Assembly: GCA_036362985.1 (NCBI GenBank)
Contig: JAYGXS010000004.1
Coordinates: forward strand, 46,483,639-46,547,638
Direction: 5' to 3'
DNA length: 64,000 nt
Source: Ligula intestinalis
Lineage: Eukaryota > Platyhelminthes > Cestoda > Diphyllobothriidea > Diphyllobothriidae
Translations under genes and position numbers: made by a program
In this document: in pieces, positions 1 through 10,530 of the stretch
How positions within the stretch are numbered: position 1 is the stretch's first letter
Layout: each line of letters begins with the position of its first letter
Notes under the pieces: generated by a model
Database searches by the model: none
What the model was told of the DNA's origin: nothing
The model's input: the letters and a program-made list of their open reading frames with translations, nothing else

Positions 1-2119
1 GAACGCAAGCGGCGGATATAGTATAAAAGTTTGCGGATTTCAATACAAAAGTCTTCAATATGAAGAGTAAATGAGAGGTTGGAAGCTTTTATTTCACCAA
101 GGTATCGGAAGGCGGGTACCTTGTTGGGCAGAAAGTCGATGGTTTCAGGACTGGAGGAGGGTCGCAGCCTGAAGATACTCTGGACTGACTTCCGTTCATT
201 AAGTAAAAGGCCATTTTCGGACGACCATGCTGTGACATGGTCCAGTCCATCCTTCAGTGTTTGGAGATGGGTCTGGCTTTTGAGAGGATGGCCGACAACC
301 TTCACGTCAGCATATTTGGCAAACAAACATGCGTTTGGAGATCGTAGGTCATCAGTATGGAGGGAAAAAAGATGAGGGGATAGTATAGACCCTTGCAGAA
401 CTCTAAAATTGTTGGAAAGGATCGTGGATTTTCGCTTCCCGCACTGATCGGATTGGGTGTGGGAAGTAAAATAGTCCTCAAGCCAAGAGACGGCCCAGCC
501 AGGAGAGCCGCATGCAGAGGTTGTATAAAGAAGAAGATTTCGCGGGATAGTGTTGAAGGCTGAGGATAAGTCGAGAAAGGCACATGCATATGAACGACAT
601 CCCTTGTCCAAGTCTCTAAGAGCAGAGTGGACTACCAGAGCAACAGCATCTAGTGTACTACGCCTAGCCTTATACGCAAACTGCAAAGGATCAGAAAAAT
701 TGGATGAAAATGCCTTAATGATGTCCAAAGCTGCTCGTTCTGTAAGTTTGAGGAGTGCAGAAGAGCAGGCAATTGGTTGAAAGGATTTGGGACCCGTTGA
801 AGTGGATTTTTGCGGGATAGGAGTGATTTTTACCGAACGCCAACCGTCAGAAATCTTGGACTGCATGAAAGAATAGTAAATAAGATGTGCTAAGACAGGA
901 GCTAATTGAAAAGAGCAAGATTTAAGGAGAAATGGGGAGACGCCATCTGGTCCGGCAGCTGTTGTACGTTTAACCTTGTTTAGGTGTTTCATGACTGTTG
1001 CCATGGACACTGGGGAGAAATCACTTGGTGGTAAGTAAATATCATTTGTCGGGAGATAGGAGTCGGTGGGAGTGTGGATGAAGTTTGAGTTTAAGCTGTC
1101 TAGATCAGCATCAAATGTACCAGTGTATTGCGTTGGCCAGTGAGACGTTTGAGACTCTTCCATATTTCGGAGGAAGTGAGAGGAGCGGAAGATGTGGAAG
1201 AAGTAAAAAGCTGACTAACAAAAAGGTCATTCAGCCTGAAAATCTCACGCTTTATCTGGACGTTCAGATCCTTAAGTCTGTCTCGCAGACCTAGTTTATA
1301 GAACAATTCCTTTTGGCATCTCGAAGTTTTTTGGTGGGGAGAAGATATTTTGTCAGGTCTAACCATGACGGTGTCAAGAGGAGAGCAGACGTTAAAAATA
1401 TTGCTTAAAAAAAGTAGTGAGATGTCTACAGCATGATTCGACATCGGAGTACTCTAGAAGGGTAGAAATTTTGCCAGATATGACGGTCTAGAGAAATGAA
1501 ATATTATACGGGGAAATGTGTCGAACCTTTAGTTTCCTCTCGGGAATTACTAACAGCACTTTGTTAGAGCTACAATAGATGGTTGGCAAGCCCAATATCA
1601 CAGAATCATCTGAGCCTGCCAACGGTGTTCTATTTTTGACGACAAAAAGTTTGGGACGGTTGGTCAATATGTGATACAGAGGGGCGTCAGCACGAGTGTT
1701 GAAGGAAACTAAATCGTCAAAACCTAACTGCGTAAGGGGACACGGTTAAAATCACTGCATCAAATAATAACATGCTCGCAAGACAGTGCAGCAAGTTTTT
1801 GGGAAAGAAACTCAAAAAAGTGCCTTAAGCACGTTGGCATGTAGAGGGAGGAATGTAAATACAGATAAAAATGATGCCTTTAGAATTGCTTAAAAATCTG
1901 GGCTTGCATACTACAGCAATGGCGTCTGTAAAGTCGTCTGAATAAGAGAATAAGAACTAACTATTTGTGCGCCATTACTGGTTTACAAAGACAGCCACTC
2001 CACCACCTCTGTCGCTGGTTAAAGATTTTCCATCTGAACGATAGGCGTAAAAATATTGTGGGCAGATGAGTTTGACTCAATGTCGCTGTTAAGCAGAGTT
2101 TTTTGCAAAACGATGACTT
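1..2119 (-). mobile_element. CR1-like non-LTR retrotransposon, antisense copy 1 (broken)
   Basis: On the minus strand this reads as a decayed endonuclease plus reverse transcriptase polyprotein. From high to low coordinates one sees an endonuclease start (DVIVLQKTLLNSDIE near 2119-2075), a GGG-V-A-V-F-V-N segment near 2000, a linker with the residues MSNHAVDISLLF at about 1444, and RT blocks down to position 1. The RT active site at 303-314 reads YADV instead of YADD. Stops and frameshifts are frequent. The same sequence recurs almost unchanged at about 15950-18003, which shows this is a repeat and not a host gene. The left window edge cuts the element, so its 3' end is missing here. The long plus-strand ORFs in this interval are antisense shadows. 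Assignment to CR1-like is by motif style. Confidence 0.8.
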
Positions 2120-2489
2120 CTTATGTTCTTATGTTCTGTTTTGAACGTGAGTTTCGATAATTCAACACGTTTGTTAAACAGCGATCTGCAATTTGTCGAC
2201 ATGAAACCTGGAAGTGACAATTCTTGTAGAGGCTTACGTTTGTTTCCTTGTTACCAACCTGATATATGCGTTCGTTTCCATGTGGTTTAGAGAATTGTCA
2301 AGGAAATTGAATTGCAAATGCAACAGATAGGCCTCTTTTGACAAATATTGGTATGTTGATGTGTTGTCAAACAAATAACTTGTTTTCGTGCATTTAAAAA
2401 GTAGCAGTGTACTGTAGAAATGACCTCATGATCACGGATGCAGACAAACAAAGCAGACAAATGAAGGCCAAAATAAACCACATTAATTG
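2120..2489. other. intergenic, nothing recognised
   Basis: AT-rich sequence between two retrotransposon copies. A short TTCTTATGTTCTTATGTTC tandem lies near 2118-2136 and could be the boundary of the antisense element. No coding or RNA feature is supported. Confidence 0.5.
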
Positions 2490-5097
2490 GTAATTGGTTT
2501 TTCTCGGCAATATAGCTAATCATTGGGAGTGGTTCAATAGTAAATTGTATATTCTTATGAGAAACCACTGTCCAATTACACGGAAGAAGCTAAACAACAA
2601 ACCTCAGTGGCTGACTCAAGCGCTGAATCAAGAGATAAATCGAAAGGGGTGGTTCTGGAGAAATCCAGAAATCCAGTCTCCCTTCATGCATACAAAATGC
2701 AGAGGAACCTCGTGAAGTGACTTATCTTCAAAGCGTGCCAAGATTTTGAAAGATTTACTCAACTGGGCAGTTACAAACCCCGAAGCTATTTTATAGCTAC
2801 TTAAGAAAGACCACACGAAACCGGGACCCAGTTCCCCTTCTGAAGGCAAGTGACGGAACAGAAAAGAGGAAAAGCTGAACATCTTTCACAATTTTTCAAA
2901 GTGAACTTTACGACTGAATTCGGATTCACCCCTCCAAACTGTGGCTTAGATGACGGTCCAAAGATTAAAAATGTTGCTTTCGCCGAAGCAACCGTTCTTC
3001 AGAAGTTAATGGCACTAAATGGCTCGAAATCATCCGATCCCGATGACACCCCACCTAAACTTCTATAATAACTTGCTGAGGAGTTAGCCAAACCGCTTTC
3101 TATGCTTTTCAGTACCTCGTTTAAAGCAGGTTGTTTATCCGCCGATTAGAAATCCACACGGATCACACCGTTGTATAAAGGCGGCAAAAAGGTTTCCGCA
3201 AACAGTTATAGACCAATCAGACTCACTTCGATCTGTTGCAAGATTATGGTAACAGCATTTAAGCGACAGCTGATTCGTTCCTTAGTGCAGCATAACCTAT
3301 CGGATTCGCAGCATGGTTACCGCAGAGGCAGGTCCTGCGTGACGAACTTGCTCTATTGTTTGGCACGCTGGACTCGAGCAGTTGATGGAGGAAATCCACT
3401 TCATGCAATCAATATCGACTTCAAGAAGGCTTTTGATAGCGTCCCACATCAACTACTTCTGCACAAACTCAGCCAAATAGGTGTTCGAGGAAATCTGCTG
3501 AAGTGGATTCATAGCTTCTTACTTGGCCGCTCCCAAGCTGTCCATATTGGTGACCAGCAGTCGGCAGACGTTGCAGTCGAGAATGGTGCCCCCAAGGCTC
3601 TGTTTTTGGCAGTTTACTGTTCATTATATACATCAATGACTCCATCCGTGAACTGGACTGCAATGTGGCTATGTTTACCGATGACATTAAGATTTGACAC
3701 GTCGTCAGAAATTCAGCTGATGAAGAGCGTTTGCATATAAACCTAAACCGTCTTCAAACTTGGTCTTGAGACTGGCTTACCGAGAACAAATGCAGATTCC
3801 TACGACTTGGACGACCCAGCTCTCAGAAACCCATGGTTTACAGCCTAAATGGCATCCAACTGCAAGAAGTGGACGCGCAGAAAGATTTTGGAGTATGGAT
3901 CTCTACGTCTCTCAAGCCCTCGCTGCACTGCGCAAAAGTAGCCAAGTCTGCGATGTCCGTCCTTTAAATTATCAAAAGGGCTTACTGTGACCTCGATAAA
4001 GACTGCTTTGCATAGGTCTTTGGAACATTTGTGTGGCCAAAGTCGGAGTTCGTAATCCAAGCATGGAAACCTTGGACCGCGAAAGACCTAAATTCCCTCG
4101 AGAACGTCCAAAGGCGCGCGACCAAACTGGTTACCGGCCAGGGCTATTTACCCTATGAAAGACGTTTAGCTAATCTAGATCTATTTTCTTTAAGTTATAG
4201 ACAGCTGTGTGGCGATCTGATTCAAGCATTTCGTATAATGCGCGGGCAGGACTGTTGTCTTCTACCTGGCGACTTTTTCGATTTAGCAACAACGACCAAC
4301 TTAAGAAGGCATCTCTTCAAACTACGCATAACAGGGGCCAGAGTAGACATACGCAAGTTTTTCTTTGGTAAAAGAGTAGTCGTAGCTTGAAATGCTCTCC
4401 CCAAAGATATTGTTATGTCCCCATCTGCGGATGCATTCAAGAGAAAGCTAGGCGTGCATAGCCAAAACGTCCTCTGAAATTAGCATTGTTGAGCGTTGTT
4501 GTTGTGGTCGTAGGGTACGTAGCTCGTCAAGCTCTTCCCAATGCACATTATAAAAACATACTACTAGCTACTTTTCAATAGCATGTTTGTTTAGAAAACT
4601 ACCGGCGACCTCTTTTTCATGAGGGAGTTGGCAGTTTTGCTAACCAGAAAGGATGCACATTGGGCGCGTCTCCCACACTCGGTGCCGACACTCGGTGACA
4701 TTTGCTTGACCTCCGCAATCTTCTGTTCGTGGGACCCTTGGTAGCATTGCGAAACCGCGATGGACTCTCCCTGACATGCTTCAAACACTCTTAGCACATG
4801 CCATCCGATTCGAATATACTCTGCACCCTCCCTGCCCCCCCCCCCCCCACCCTCACGGGCGACAGTTATTCTCCTTAAATCTCTCAAATTGCATTCAAAA
4901 CCCTAGACTTCTGGACAATGCCTAAGAAGTTTTATCACTGTCGGCCCTCCGTTACCCAAATTCAAATTGCTGGCAACGCCACTTTTCTGAAATTTTCGGC
5001 CGATCAAATGGATTGAAAAAACTTCCCTGTATCAATAGGGAGTTCAAATCTATCTACCTATATTTCCCTCAATAAAACCTGACCGGACCTGACCAGT
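2490..5097 (+). mobile_element. CR1-like non-LTR retrotransposon, 5'-truncated (element beta)
   Basis: This plus-strand copy starts inside the linker between endonuclease and RT and runs to a 3' tail of AATAAA followed by CCTGACC-type short repeats at about 5070-5097. The tail is a hallmark of CR1-group elements, which end in short tandem repeats rather than poly(A). The same 3' end is found in reverse orientation at 8148-8640, so the boundary is supported by two copies. A C-rich run at 4838-4848 lies in the 3' untranslated part. Confidence 0.8.
2505..4479 (+). pseudogene. reverse transcriptase pseudogene of element beta
   Basis: Pieces in changing frames line up in the order expected for a CR1-group RT. 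First comes a linker (KPQWLTQALNQEI, about 2600-2640), then SYRPIRLTSICCKI (about 3205), QHGYRRGRSC (about 3310), INIDFKKAFDSVPHQLL (about 3410) and RGNLLKWIHSFL (about 3487). The active site FTDD is at 3674-3685, followed by a thumb and C-terminal part (NALPKDIVMSPSADAFKRKL) that ends near 4479. The breaks include a stop at 3066, a stop right after the FTDDIKI motif, a stop near 3770, and TGA at 4388 in the C-terminal block. FTDD replaces the usual F/Y-ADD, but both aspartates are kept. The copy cannot make a full RT. Endonuclease is absent because of 5' truncation. Confidence 0.75.
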
Positions 5098-5555
5098 ATA
5101 GCATATTTGTACATCTCTTCGTGCTAAGAGAGGTGGGCAAAAGCACTTAGAATGTACACTGTACAAGTTCAGCTTTTTAATCTCCTGAGAAAATAATTTA
5201 TGTTTGCGGTATAGATCAGTGTATTTAAGGTCTATAGGCGTAGACCGAAATAAGTAAGTGTATATATGGGTTGAAACCCATCAATCACTGATAAATTTCC
5301 ACTTCTTGCAGACAGATAGACTTTAGTAGTATAAACTGATGTTGTACCTTAACAGATGATAAAAAGCTGAACTTTCAAAACCGGTATATCAACCAGAAAG
5401 CAGACGGGGAAATCTGGGGGACCCATTGATAAGCCGGCCCCCTCGCAGCTGTATCAAGCAGCCGCAGAATACCGGCGAAACACGTGTCTGGGTCCTTTAG
5501 CTAGTACCTAGGCTGTCAGTATGGTAAATCATGCGCATGACCATGATTATGTTAT
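5098..5555. other. intergenic, nothing recognised
   Basis: No ORF, tRNA or clear repeat border is visible. The part from about 5380 to 5510 is more GC-rich and may belong to a decayed PLE terminal region that continues into the ribozyme-like relic at 5561. Confidence 0.4.
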
Positions 5556-5560
5556 CATCA

Positions 5561-5640
5561 CCTATGATTAAGGATTCCCGAGGGAATCCGAAAAGTCAGG
5601 CAAATAAAAATCTTGTTTCAGTGATCGCATCCTCTTCTTC
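5561..5640 (+). ncRNA. decayed hammerhead-like terminal repeat relic (PLE)
   Basis: A strong six-base-pair stem (GGATTC, loop CCGAGG, GAATCC) is followed directly by GAAAAGTCAGGCAAATAAA and then a TGTTTCAGTGATCG motif. This is the order stem II, GAAA, NUH, stem I seen in the hammerhead-like motifs at 10255 and 11615. The upstream CTGATGA box is lost (ATGATTA). It reads as the remains of a PLE terminal repeat and is not expected to cleave. Confidence 0.4.
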
Positions 5641-5704
5641 TTATTCACCTCTGACAATCTTGTCACATTTTCTTTTTCTGAACTGTTCGTTTTAACGTGA
5701 CGGA

Positions 5705-5945
5705 CACACCTCTACAGTGCCAGTACAAGCGAACATGTGAGTCACAAGAAGTCGTTGAGAAGAAGATGATCATGATCATGCTGCTGCTGATAATGATTAT
5801 GATGACGTTGATGAAGATTTGATATCTGGGACAAGACTTTTATTCGCCTGATGTTGCGAAATCCTTCCCAGACGAAGAATGCGCAACAGCTTTTGAAACG
5901 TCAGGTGAAGAAAATTCTTTTCCCAGCGATCACGTGTGCTTCTTT
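5705..5945. repeat. inverted PLE terminal-repeat relics with GAT-rich microsatellite
   Basis: A minus-strand terminal relic (CCAGTACAAGCGAACAT at about 5720, then a GAT/ATG-rich stretch, then GGGACAAGACTTTTATTCGCC at about 5829) is joined to a plus-strand relic containing GAAACGTCAGGTGAA at about 5896-5910 and CCCAGCGATCA. The two face each other, as in better-preserved family A copies at 6448 and 27995. The sequence is too decayed to draw exact borders. Confidence 0.45.
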
Positions 5946-6447
5946 ACACTTTTGCCTGTCAACCACCGCAACACTTGCGTGTTCGATAATCAGGTTGTTT
6001 GAAATGTTTAATCTTAATTTGATCAACGTACTTGAGTTTCATACTGTTCTTCTCGCACGGGATTCGTAAGATGTCGTTCAATCCGTGATAACTCCATCAA
6101 CATAATCTTTCCTAATTGAAAATGCATTTCAAAAATTGGGTTAGCTATGCATGAGATCGGCTACACACTGTACTGTAGCTGTTGCTAACTGACATGATAA
6201 GTATTTACTTCCTAGGCCTGGAAGTTTAAACATGGCTTCATCTTATTGTGGTCTTTGTTGCATTGTGACCTGAATTTTGTCAAGTACATGTGACCGAGAC
6301 TATGTCCTATGCAGCACAGTCCAACAAGCTTTTAAACGCTGTTGGCTACCGTATCCATTTTCACCTCCGGTCCTCAGGCCTTAACATTGTCATCAGGGCC
6401 TGAGGAGTCAAATAGGAGATAGAAAGGTAAAAGAGGCGCCATTCTGC
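5946..6447. other. intergenic, nothing recognised
   Basis: Unique-looking AT-rich sequence with no supported gene. An imperfect GGTCCTCAGGCC / GGGCCTGAGGAGTC palindrome occurs near 6373-6411. Confidence 0.4.
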
Positions 6448-6503
6448 GTAAGTAATTGTTCCTGGGAAGAAGAAGACTCGATCGCTGGGACGATATGTTT
6501 ATT

Positions 6504-6549
6504 CACCTGACGTTTCGATATCAGTCGCGGATTCGTCATCAGAGACATG
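6504..6549 (-). ncRNA. hammerhead-ribozyme-like motif in PLE family A left end
   Basis: Read on the minus strand: GTCT, CTGATGA, a stem II region of AATCC and imperfect complement, GAAA, the palindrome ACGT, C, then AGGTGAATAAA. This is the hammerhead core order CUGANGA - stem II - GAAA - stem III - UH - stem I. Stem I can pair GUCU with AGGU/C; stem III is only the self-complementary ACGU. The base pair closing stem II is C opposite C in place of the usual G-C, so activity is uncertain. Hammerhead motifs in PLE terminal repeats are published for other animals. Confidence 0.6.
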
Positions 6550-6866
6550 AGTAGCAGAAAGAGGTTAAGCATGCACAGAAGTTTGTAGTATTTATAGGAC
6601 ACAGTAATAACTGCAAGGAAACAGCAAAAATTAACTCTAATTGCCTTCTTATGCGTGGATAGCTTTTTGGACGGCACGCTGGCTCAATTGCTTCCTGGGA
6701 CATGGAGGTTCGCTTGTATTGGCAAATTATTTGGGCACAATGCGCTTAGATGGGCCCGACGATGAGAAAAATTTACCCTTCGTGAGGCCTCAACCTAATC
6801 GCAGATCCGCTTTCTGCACAGATGTCTTGACAATACGTGTTTCCAAAGAGTGTGAGATAAAAACTG

Positions 6867-8155
6867 GTGCTGAACACGGAGGTGGCAAGACGCGTTATGT
6901 TTCAAACAGGCAAGAGAATGGTCCATCTGTTCATTCAAGATTGCCACGCGTGGCTACGCAAATATCGCCAGATAATTGACCATGAGAAGACCAAATGCTG
7001 TGAGCTCATACGTGAGGCCAGTACAAAACTGCTTCAGCAAAAAGTGCTTGAACAAGCCCGCGACCAACAAGCAATTCATAAAGCGGCACTGGAGAACACA
7101 TTCCACAAACTGCACAGTCCAACGTCATGTAGAAACGACGTACTGGTTCACAACCTGTCGTCGAAAGAACTGACTGAGGAGCAAAAACATTTTATACAGC
7201 ACGAAGCCTCATTCAACACGGCTGACGCTAAACCTGCTAACATGATTGCAGCTGTGGAATCCGTCATCAATCAGACAGAAGCAACAGAGGTGACAAAGTA
7301 CCTTATCCGACACCAGGTATAGTTCCTCCTGATGGCTTATCAACCGCGGGAAATGCTCCCCAAGGTCTAACGCGTTGCATTAAGAGCACTCAGGGCCGAT
7401 AGGGATATCGTCATCGTGCCAGCCTAGAAGAAACGTTCTACGGTCATATAAGACAGAACCGACTACCTTCAGAAGACGAAAAACTTACTGGAGGATCGTC
7501 AGTTTCATGTTCCTTGTGAAACCAATCCCAGCAAAAAGCTGACACGTGAAATAAATTCAACCCGGTTGGCTCTAGAGAACCCGAATGCAATAACGCCGTC
7601 CGACCGACGCATGGTGAGGGCACAAGAAACGGCCTTGGCCCGTTTCTATGGCGTCCCCAACGTGCACAAGGAAGGCACTCCTCTCCGACCCATCGTATCA
7701 CTAAAAGGCATTCCAATGTACGGACTAGCAAAGTGGCTGTTTCGGCGTTTCAAATTTCTGACCGCTAATTCGAAGACCATGGTCCGCTCGTCAACACAGT
7801 TCTTGGATAAACTTAAAGGAGTAAGTCTTTTGCCAAGTGATATCATGGTTTCCTTCGATGTCACGTCCCTTTTTACTTCTATACCTCAGGATCTGGCAAT
7901 CGGGACCGTCGAATTTCTCCTACGAAAAAAATACGATGAGACGGAGAAGCACCTTGGACACACGGAAATTCTACAGCTCCTGAAGTTCTGTCTCATGACG
8001 TACTTCAAGTTTGATGAAACGATCTACGAGCAGGTGAAGGGGACGCTGATGGGTTCACCGATTTTGGGACTCATTGCCGAGGTGGTCCTGCAGCGGCTGG
8101 AGTCACTGGGTTTTCAACACCACAGACCGAAATTCCGGACTCGGTATGTCAGGTC
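6867..8155 (+). pseudogene. PLE family A N-terminal and RT region (pseudogene, 5' part)
   Basis: One frame carries an N-terminal helical region (VMFQTGKRMVHLFIQD, then LVHNLSSKELTEEQ), a segment rich in LRALRADRDIVIVPA, and the start of a Penelope-type RT (ARFYGVPNVHKEGTPLRPIV, then VSFDVTSLFTSIPQDLA, then EQVKGTLMGSPILGLIAE). Stops interrupt it at about 7320, 7368, 7425 and 7446. The open stretch 7566-8155 ends with the residues RTRYV, exactly at the first half of the YVDD active site, where a nested insertion begins. Continuation is at 9036. PLE RTs are related to telomerase RT and act with a GIY-YIG endonuclease. No start codon is certain. Confidence 0.8.
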
Positions 8156-9036
8156 AGGTCAGGTCAGGTTTTATTGAGGAAAATATAGGTAAATACCTTT
8201 GAACTCCCTATTGGTGCAGTTTTTTCAATGCATTTGATCTGCAGAACATTTCAGATCAGTGGCGTTGCCAAAAATTTGAGGGCCGACAGTGAAAAAACTC
8301 CTTAGGCATTGTTCAGAAGTCTAGGGGTTTGAGTGCCATTTGAGAGATTTAAGGAGAAAAACTGTCGCCTGGGGGAGGGGGGGGGGTGCAGAGTATATTC
8401 GAAGCGGATGGCCTGTGCTAAGAGTGTTTGAAGCATTTCAGGGAGAGTCCATCGCGGTTTTCACCATAATACCAAGGGTCCCACGAAGAGAAGGTTGCGG
8501 AGGTCACGTGAACCTCATCGAGTGTCGGCGATGCGCCCATAGTGCACCCTTGTTGGTTTAACGAGTCTGCCTGCTAATTGACAGAAGAAATAGAGTTTTC
8601 TAAACGAACATATTACTGAAAATTAGCGAGTAGTATGTTTTTTAATGTGATTATTCCACAATTTGCATTCGGCAACTGGCAGTTTATTTTCGGGGGCTCA
8701 GTGGCTATTTGTTCTAACTTAATAGTGTCGTAAATATGCCTACAGATGCGTCTGACGTGTGATCAGATGACGACATAACACTGCCGCGGGCAGAGCATTC
8801 CAGGCCTGAATTGGGAATAGTTTTACAAATCCGCGTAGCCTCGGATCACAACGTTTGGTGGACTCGTAGCTTGCAATTGTTGTTAGTTCTTAACTAACAT
8901 ATTACTGAAAATCAGTGAGTAATATGTTTATATACATATATATAATTTCACTCTCACCATATCCGATTTTAGTGGGCATTTCGGGTATGAAAATCTAAAT
9001 TTCTCTTGAATGCATCCACAGATGGGGACATAACAA
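8148..9036 (-). mobile_element. 5'-truncated element beta inserted in PLE family A (with a further nested piece)
   Basis: 8148-8640 is the reverse complement of the 3' end of the element at 2490-5097 (matching about 4545-5097), starting with TCAGG repeats and TTTTATTGAGG. 8932-9036 resumes the same element and includes the reverse complement of the codons for IVMSPSVDAFKR. Between them lies 8641-8895, which does not match element beta. Minus-strand orientation relative to the host PLE is clear. The junctions split the PLE codons for RYV and DD. Confidence 0.75.
8607..8929. repeat. 34-bp direct repeats around a nested fragment
   Basis: The 34-base sequence beginning AACATATTACTGAAAAT occurs at 8607-8640 and again at 8896-8929 with three mismatches. 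The enclosed 255 bp reads on the minus strand as another non-LTR C-terminal scrap (PIQAWNALPAAVLCRHL, about 8860-8765). The simplest reading is an insertion with a long target duplication, or a tandem duplication. It is the third nesting level after PLE and element beta. Confidence 0.5.
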
Positions 9037-10160
9037 TGACACCTTCGTCGTCATCGAACGGGGTCAATAGCTCACGTTCAAGGAACGTCTCGACAGCGTC
9101 GTTCCGGACATCCAATTTACGATGGAGGAAGAAGAACAACCAGCTGGCCTTTGTGGATGTCCTCGTCTGTCGCAAAGATTGTGGTGGCCTAAAGACTAAA
9201 GTATTCAGGATGCAAGTACTGAATTACAACAGCAACCCCCCAATCGGCCGCAAACGCAGTTGCGTAAAAACACTCGATCGGCGTGTTGAGACGCATTGCA
9301 GCAAAGAAGAAGAAGAAGAAGAAGAAGAAGAAGAAGAAGAAGAAGAAGAANNNNNNNNNNAAGAAGAAGAAGAAGAAGAAGAAGAAGAAGAAGAAGAAGA
9401 AGAAGAAGACAAAGTTGCTGAGATAGAATACCTTCGACGGGTTTTCAGAGAAAATGGCTACCCGCGAAACTTCGTCAACCGGTGCTTGTGCAAACGAGAT
9501 GGCCAACAAAAGCGCACCGACCCCAAGGTTTGGCGTTCGATCCCGTACCTCAAAAATTTATCGGATGCAGTCAGCCGCCTTCTCGCACCATTTGAGGTTG
9601 GAGTCGCACACAGGCCAGAGGCAACCATAAGGCGTCAAATAATGAAACCAAACGACCCACTGCCAAGGCAAGAAACATCTGGGGTCGTCCACAGGATCTG
9701 GTGCAGTTGCGGTCAAAGCAACTATGTCAGAGAAACTGGCAGACTTCTTAGGACACGAATTGCCGAACACGTGGCAGCAGTTCGGTGAAATGATGCCAAT
9801 TCGCAAGTTGCGGCTCATTCGACGAGACCCAGCCACACGTTCAAAGTTGATAACGCCGAAATTCTCACAAGAGGTGACAATCGGCTGAGCCGAGAACTAC
9901 TTGAATCATAGTCCACGGGCCCCCAATCCATAAACAAGTGCAACGATTTGCCCAATCCATATTCAATCCTGAGATTCAATTTGGCCAAAGCAAGCCATGA
10001 CTTGAGGAACGGGCAGGCCACCACCTCATCGTACGTCAACACCGGGGAGCCAGACGGCCGAGCAACCATCGTGCCCGAGCTCACCGCCCGTGATGAATGT
10101 TCAAAAGGTCAGGGCCCGCGTACCGTCCAACAAGCAATCCACGCACAAGAAGGCAATTAA
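9036..10160 (+). pseudogene. PLE family A RT end and GIY-YIG endonuclease (pseudogene, 3' part)
   Basis: The sequence resumes with DTFVVIER, the expected continuation after YVD, then LTFKERLDSVVPDIQFT, NNQLAFVDVLVCRKDCGGL (about 9139), LRRVFRENGYPRNFVNRCL (about 9430) and LLAPFEVGVAHRPEATIRRQ. A cysteine-rich RIWCSCGQSNYVRETGR (about 9697-9750) follows; this is the GIY-YIG-like endonuclease entry of PLEs. The same frame continues through stops at 9786 and 9909 to the C-terminal IHAQEGN at about 10160. A frameshift lies near 9135 within a GAAGAAGAA run. The enzyme would nick target DNA for priming in an intact element; this copy is inactive. Confidence 0.8.
9304..9408 (+). repeat. GAA microsatellite with assembly gap
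   Basis: Uninterrupted GAA triplets flank ten Ns at 9351-9360. In frame they encode a glutamate run between the PLE residues VETHCS and DKVAEI, so the expansion arose inside coding sequence. True length is unknown because of the gap. Confidence 0.95.
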
Positions 10161-10248
10161 AGTTAATTGTCGCTGTTTCCTTGCAGTAATGACTGTGTCC
10201 TATAAATGCTGCAAACTTCTGTACATGCTTAACCTCTTTCTGTTACTC

Positions 10249-10296
10249 ATATCTCTGATGACGAATCCGCGACTGATACCGAAACGTCAGGTGAAT
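10249..10296 (+). ncRNA. hammerhead-ribozyme-like motif in PLE family A right end
   Basis: CTGATGA at 10255-10261 and GAAA, ACGT, C at 10281-10288 enclose an imperfect stem II; AGGTGAATAT follows. Upstream ATATCT can pair with AGGTG to form stem I. The motif is the mirror partner of the one at 6504-6549. The self-complementary ACGT would be the complete stem III, typical of hammerheads that need to dimerise. Confidence 0.6.
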
Positions 10297-10454
10297 ATAC
10301 ATATTTTCCCAGCGATCGAGTCTTCTTCTTCTCAATTGCTTCCTGGGACACGGATGTTCGCTTGTATTGGAAAATTGTGCCTGGGTTCACTTTTGTGGGC
10401 AGTCTTGGGCACTGAGGCGGCAGAACAGAACACCTACTAGGTCAGAAGTAGACG

Positions 10455-10530
10455 ATTTGATCGCTGGAACAAGAAGTTTATTTGCCTGACGTTTTCGATT
10501 CTGTCAAGAATCCTAAGTCAGAGTTAACCG
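10455..10530 (-). ncRNA. hammerhead-like terminal relic, variant with perfect stem II
   Basis: On the minus strand: CTGAC, AG, stem GATTC-loop-GAATC, GAAAACGTC, AGGCAAATAAAC, then TGTTCCAGCGATC. Stem II is a perfect five-base-pair hairpin closed by G-C beside GAAA, but the CTGANGA box is altered (CTGACTT). It resembles the relic at 5561 and appears to be a separate subfamily of PLE terminal repeat. Confidence 0.45.

Larger units (their letters stand above)
6448..10372 (+). mobile_element. Penelope-like element, family A, near full length but broken
   Basis: The element begins with an inverted terminal fragment (6448-6684). A short direct fragment follows (6686-6720, GGTTCGCTTGTATTGG), then a long coding region for an N-terminal domain, RT and GIY-YIG-type endonuclease, and finally a right terminal region (10100-10372). 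The left fragment is the reverse complement of about 210 bp of the right end, including the hammerhead-like motif. A composite insertion at 8148-9036 splits the RT. PLEs are known for mixed direct and inverted terminal repeats, so the layout fits the class. It is dead: multiple stops, frameshifts, a GAA expansion with an assembly gap, and the insertion. Confidence 0.85.

Noticed and set aside
79..1294. Plus-strand ORFs in the first kilobase as genes
   Set aside because: They are antisense to a recognisable endonuclease-RT element and recur at 16022-16318 with the same decay.
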